A stretch of DNA of 7,680 bases. Origin: a bacterium. GTDB taxonomy: Bacteria > UBP15 > UBA6099 > DSWB01. The stretch is from assembly GCA_020061125.1 (NCBI GenBank), contig JAGUYV010000325.1:1-7680 (forward strand), in the 5' to 3' direction. The position numbers and the translations under genes are program-made. The number at the start of each line of letters is the position of its first letter. Positions within the stretch are counted from its first letter, which is position 1. Positions 5,885-7,680 of the stretch are shown piece after piece. The notes beneath the pieces were generated by a model, which saw nothing but the letters and a program-made list of their open reading frames with translations, was not told where the DNA came from and searched no databases.

Positions 5885-6616
5885 CTATTGCTTGATCTGC
5901 CATTCCTCGCCCACGATGCGGTTCTCGCGATACGGGTAGGGCCGCAGGATTTCCACTTCCTGCACATCGAAATGGAACCGCGCGTCTTTTTCGAGCACGG
6001 ACCAGTAGAATCCATAGTGGCGGCACGAGGTGGCGCCGCCTTCGCCGTGGATCCATTCGCGGGCGCTGCCGTAGTCCCAGCGCACATCCACCGCGTTCCA
6101 CTGGGTCGCGCCGCTGTAGTTGCCGCAGACCATGATTTCCTGCCACCACACCTTCATCTCGGGTTCGGGCAGGCCGTTGACGATCACATACTTGGTGTGC
6201 GTGAGCTTGGTTTCCAGGGCCTGGGAGATGAGGTAGTCGGGCGCGGCTTTGGGGTCGAACGGGACCACGGACTCGCCGCCCGTGAGCATGGGCCGGCTGC
6301 TGTGTTCGATAACCTCGCCCGTGAACTTGAAGATGCCCACCTGTTTTTTGACCCAGCACCCTGTCTGCAAAGATTTGAAGGTGAATTTCTGTGAGGGGTC
6401 CAGGAACACGCACTGGCGCGGGTCCACATTGGGCGGCAGCATGGGTTCCATTTCCCAGGCGAATTGCGAGAGGTCGCTGGCCGCGCCCCGGTACACGGAG
6501 CGGATGTCCGCGGATGCCGCGGATGCGGGGTACGCCATGGCCAGCGCCGCCAGGGCGGCCGCAAGCGCCAGTGTTGCGCGCAATCCTTTATGCAATGACT
6601 TGATCTGAAATCGCAT
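5885..6616 (-). CDS. Exported single-domain paralogue of the VWA protein C-terminus
   Basis: The 243-aa product has a signal peptide (1-36, core LALAAALAALAMA, cleavage near ASA). The remainder is one copy of the four-Cys domain (nucleotides 5885-6499), aligned without gaps to VWA-protein residues 270-444: 95 of 175 identical by hand count (54%). Cysteines C69, C87, C164 and C198 have exactly the same spacing (18, 77, 34). Before the first Cys, similarity continues (VYRGAASDLSQFAWEM against IYGGKINDLTDFSADM) with a 6-residue length difference. Shared signatures include GCWVKKQVGIFKF, SSRP, LTHTKY.I.NGLP, CGN..GA.QWNA and HGEGGA.SCRHYGFYWS. I do not recognise this domain. It is probably periplasmic and disulfide-bonded (inference). 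ATG 6616 is chosen over the upstream ATG 6754 because it begins the signal peptide, has GGA 7 nt upstream and lies after the candidate promoter. First gene of the three-gene operon. Confidence 0.88.
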   Translation of the reverse strand: MRFQIKSLHKGLRATLALAAALAALAMAYPASAASADIRSVYRGAASDLSQFAWEMEPMLPPNVDPRQCVFLDPSQKFTFKSLQTGCWVKKQVGIFKFTGEVIEHSSRPMLTGGESVVPFDPKAAPDYLISQALETKLTHTKYVIVNGLPEPEMKVWWQEIMVCGNYSGATQWNAVDVRWDYGSAREWIHGEGGATSCRHYGFYWSVLEKDARFHFDVQEVEILRPYPYRENRIVGEEWQIKQ

Positions 6617-6707
6617 TCGCCAGTCCGCATCCAGCGGCGCGCCGGGTTGTGTTTCGCCCCCGCTTGCGCGCCACAGGGCAATGGGTTCCTTGATTACAAC
6701 GATCCTA

Positions 6708-6736
6708 TATTTATCCCAAAAAAGAAATTGTGTCAA
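6708..6736 (-). promoter_or_regulatory. Candidate sigma70-type promoter for the VWA operon
   Basis: On the minus strand a perfect TTGACA (6731-6736) is followed after 17 nt by TAAATA (6708-6713), a weak -10 in a markedly AT-rich stretch within otherwise GC-rich DNA. Transcription would start about 85-90 nt upstream of ATG 6616. No other good candidate lies closer. Confidence 0.45.
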
Positions 6737-6737
6737 T

Positions 6738-6765
6738 GGCGCGGCGCAATGCATTCCGGCGCGCC
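6738..6765. promoter_or_regulatory. 28-bp dyad, candidate operator between divergent promoters
   Basis: GGCGCG (6738-6743) and CGCGCC (6760-6765) flank a palindromic core AATGCATT (6748-6755), all sharing one centre (between 6751 and 6752). Overall 24 of 28 positions obey dyad symmetry. The site lies exactly between the TTGACA of the leftward promoter (6731-6736) and the TCGACA of the rightward one (6771-6776), where a dimeric regulator could control both. No regulator gene is visible in the window. Confidence 0.4.
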
Positions 6766-6770
6766 GCCTC

Positions 6771-6800
6771 TCGACATGCGCTGCGGGATTCTGTTACCAT
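6771..6800 (+). promoter_or_regulatory. Candidate sigma70-type promoter for the PH-like zinc-ribbon gene
   Basis: TCGACA (6771-6776, 5 of 6 to consensus) and TACCAT (6795-6800, 4 of 6) are separated by 18 nt. Transcription would start near 6807, about 50 nt before ATG 6857. Confidence 0.35.
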
Positions 6801-6856
6801 TAAATCAACGAATAGAACAAGAAACGAAATCTGCCGCGCGCCACATGGAGCAACGC

Positions 6857-7396
6857 ATGGCCGATGAGCCGCTCATCAAAGTCAAGCCCCACGCGCTCAA
6901 GCGCATGGCGCCGCTGTTCGCGCCCGGTGAAACCCTGCTCGTGGCGCTGCCCTGCGGCCGCATGGACCTTGACAGCAAAACCCTGCGCGACGCGGACCGC
7001 GACTATTTTCTGGTCACGGACCGGCGCGTGCTGTCCGTGCCGGGCGCGTGGTTCCGCACGGGCAAAGGAGCGCTGGGGTTTCTGCGCGCCATGATTTTCG
7101 ATGCGGACTTGACCGTGCATGTGCTCGGGGCCACGCTCACCGTGCATGTGCAGGCGCGCGGCCAGGCGCCGGAGCGGTCCGTGGCGTTCACCAACCTGAA
7201 GAAGCCCGACGCCGAATATGCGCTCAAGCTGCTGCGCGAGCCGTGCACCGTGCGCGTGTGCAAGGCGTGCGGCAAGCCCCTGCGCGACGATTTCGCCATG
7301 TGCCCGTTCTGCCAGGCCAGCCTCAAGCGCGTGTGCGGCAACTGCGGCCGCCCCATGCAGGACGCCTGGGTTTCCTGCCCCTACTGCGGGGCATGA
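6857..7396 (+). CDS. PH-like domain protein with two C-terminal zinc ribbons
   Basis: The 179-aa product is probably cytoplasmic (no signal peptide or TM segment). Residues 20-128 begin with FAPGETLLVALP and include YFLVTDRRVLSVPG (50-63). This is the pattern of bacterial PH-like domains (YokE/bPH type: 'l.pgE.i......' then 'y.lvTdrRll'). The tail carries two CxxC...CxxC zinc ribbons: C135/C138 with C149/C152 (CKACGKPLRDDFAMCPFC) and C160/C163 with C174/C177 (CGNCGRPMQDAWVSCPYC), as in double-zinc-ribbon proteins. Such proteins are usually adaptors, but no partner is known here. ATG 6857 is chosen because GGAG (6847-6850) lies 6 nt upstream; the in-frame ATG 6845 has no Shine-Dalgarno sequence. 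The gene is divergent from the VWA operon across a shared control region and is followed 141 nt later by another zinc-ribbon gene. Confidence 0.82.
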   Translation: MADEPLIKVKPHALKRMAPLFAPGETLLVALPCGRMDLDSKTLRDADRDYFLVTDRRVLSVPGAWFRTGKGALGFLRAMIFDADLTVHVLGATLTVHVQARGQAPERSVAFTNLKKPDAEYALKLLREPCTVRVCKACGKPLRDDFAMCPFCQASLKRVCGNCGRPMQDAWVSCPYCGA

Positions 7397-7441
7397 TTGC
7401 GCCGCCCCCTTCACGAAATTTGATTTTCAATTAAGATCCTA

Positions 7442-7471
7442 TGGAAACGGATCGCGAGATTCGTGTATACT
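7442..7471 (+). promoter_or_regulatory. Candidate promoter for the second zinc-ribbon gene
   Basis: TATACT (7466-7471, 5 of 6 to the -10 consensus) is preceded, 18 nt upstream, by TGGAAA (7442-7447, 4 of 6). It lies in an AT-richer patch after the stop of the preceding gene. Transcription would start near 7478, just at the GC-rich hairpin that follows. Confidence 0.35.
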
Positions 7472-7478
7472 CTGAAGT

Positions 7479-7510
7479 TGCAGGCCGCGCCGCACGGCGC
7501 AGCGGCTGCA
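7479..7510 (+). promoter_or_regulatory. GC-rich stem-loop in the leader of the second zinc-ribbon gene
   Basis: TGCAG (7479-7483) pairs with CTGCA (7506-7510), CCGC (7485-7488) with GCGG (7502-7505), and GCC (7489-7491) with GGC (7496-7498), leaving a 4-nt loop and small bulges. No T-run follows, so it is not an intrinsic terminator. Its position at the expected 5' end of the transcript suggests an mRNA-stabilising or regulatory leader hairpin. Confidence 0.4.
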
Positions 7511-7537
7511 AATGAGCGCTCACAGAGGATGATGACC

Positions 7538-7680
7538 ATGGATAATCCCTTCTGTCCCAATTGCGGTATGGAAGTGCAGCCCGGCGAAGCCTTCTGCGGC
7601 ACCTGCGGGTTCAATCTGCAGCAGACAACCGCGGCCGCGCCGCCTCCGCCCGTTGCCGCGCCCGCACCCCCGGCTCCACC
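7538..7680 (+). CDS. Zinc-ribbon protein with Pro/Ala-rich linker (3' end cut by window)
   Basis: The visible 47 residues begin MDNPFCPNCGMEVQPGEAFC and continue GTCG. This is a classic N-terminal zinc ribbon with C6/C9 and C20/C23, followed from about residue 32 by a Pro/Ala-rich linker that runs to the window edge. In proteins of this layout the ribbon and flexible linker usually precede a further domain, often a membrane segment or PH/VWA-like region; here it lies outside the window. Three in-frame ATGs exist (7529, 7532, 7538). AGAGG at 7524-7528 touches the first, so ATG 7538, with 9-nt spacing, is the best start. The gene lies downstream of and in the same direction as the PH-like double-ribbon gene. 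Confidence 0.8.
   Translation, partial: MDNPFCPNCGMEVQPGEAFCGTCGFNLQQTTAAAPPPPVAAPAPPAP

Noticed and set aside
4488-5939. 483-aa plus-strand open frame antisense to the VWA gene
   Set aside because: It mirrors the VWA gene; translation is Ala/Gly/Val/His-rich with no domain, no signal peptide and no ribosome site. GC-rich genes commonly leave such open antisense frames.
5856-6413. N-terminal extension of the VWA reading frame by 186 residues
   Set aside because: This part only shadows the preceding gene in another frame; the signal peptide starts at 5855.
6617-6754. 46-residue upstream extension of the solo-domain gene
   Set aside because: It would bury the signal peptide and overlap the candidate promoter and operator; ATG 6616 has a Shine-Dalgarno sequence.

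Overview
This 7.7-kb bacterial window is mostly GC-rich, with codons that favour G or C in third position. Several genes carry Sec-type signal peptides, which suits a GC-rich Gram-negative bacterium, but nothing here fixes the phylum. A more AT-rich insert of about 1.5 kb (roughly 1.8-3.3 kb) interrupts the GC-rich background and looks acquired.

Layout from left to right. At 1-95 (minus strand) a His-rich reading frame runs off the left edge. At 111-1403 (minus) is a 12-TM transporter of the organophosphate:phosphate antiporter (GlpT/UhpT/PgtP) branch of the MFS. From 1404 to 2004 no convincing gene is seen, but the right part holds a perfect 71-bp direct repeat and several copies of a GTGTCCCC motif. 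At 2005-2370 (plus) is a small AT-rich DUF2019-like, HEAT-like gene. At 2371-2590 lie short tandem repeats and a possible 114-bp inverted-repeat element with a central hairpin. At 2591-3211 (minus) is a YdeI/OmpD-associated family gene, preceded by a short overlapping ORF whose Shine-Dalgarno sequence lies in a UUCG hairpin.

The right half is the most original part. Three minus-strand genes lie head to tail with small gaps (29 and 44 nt), and all three products have signal peptides: a 243-aa protein (5885-6616), a 444-aa von Willebrand factor A protein with a complete MIDAS (4521-5855), and a 313-aa protein with a PsbP/DUF1795-like N-terminal half (3535-4476). The first protein is almost entirely a domain that also forms the C-terminal 200 residues of the VWA protein. 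The two copies share 95 of 175 residues without a gap, including four cysteines at identical spacing. I do not recognise this domain. Reading the other way from the same intergenic region are a cytoplasmic PH-like protein with two C-terminal zinc ribbons (6857-7396) and a second zinc-ribbon protein with a Pro/Ala-rich linker (7538 to the edge).

The 240-bp divergent region holds a candidate promoter for each direction. A 28-bp dyad lies exactly between the two -35 boxes and is a plausible shared operator. Taken together (inference), the right half may be one locus: an exported VWA-based module plus cytoplasmic zinc-ribbon partners. Its function cannot be read from sequence alone.
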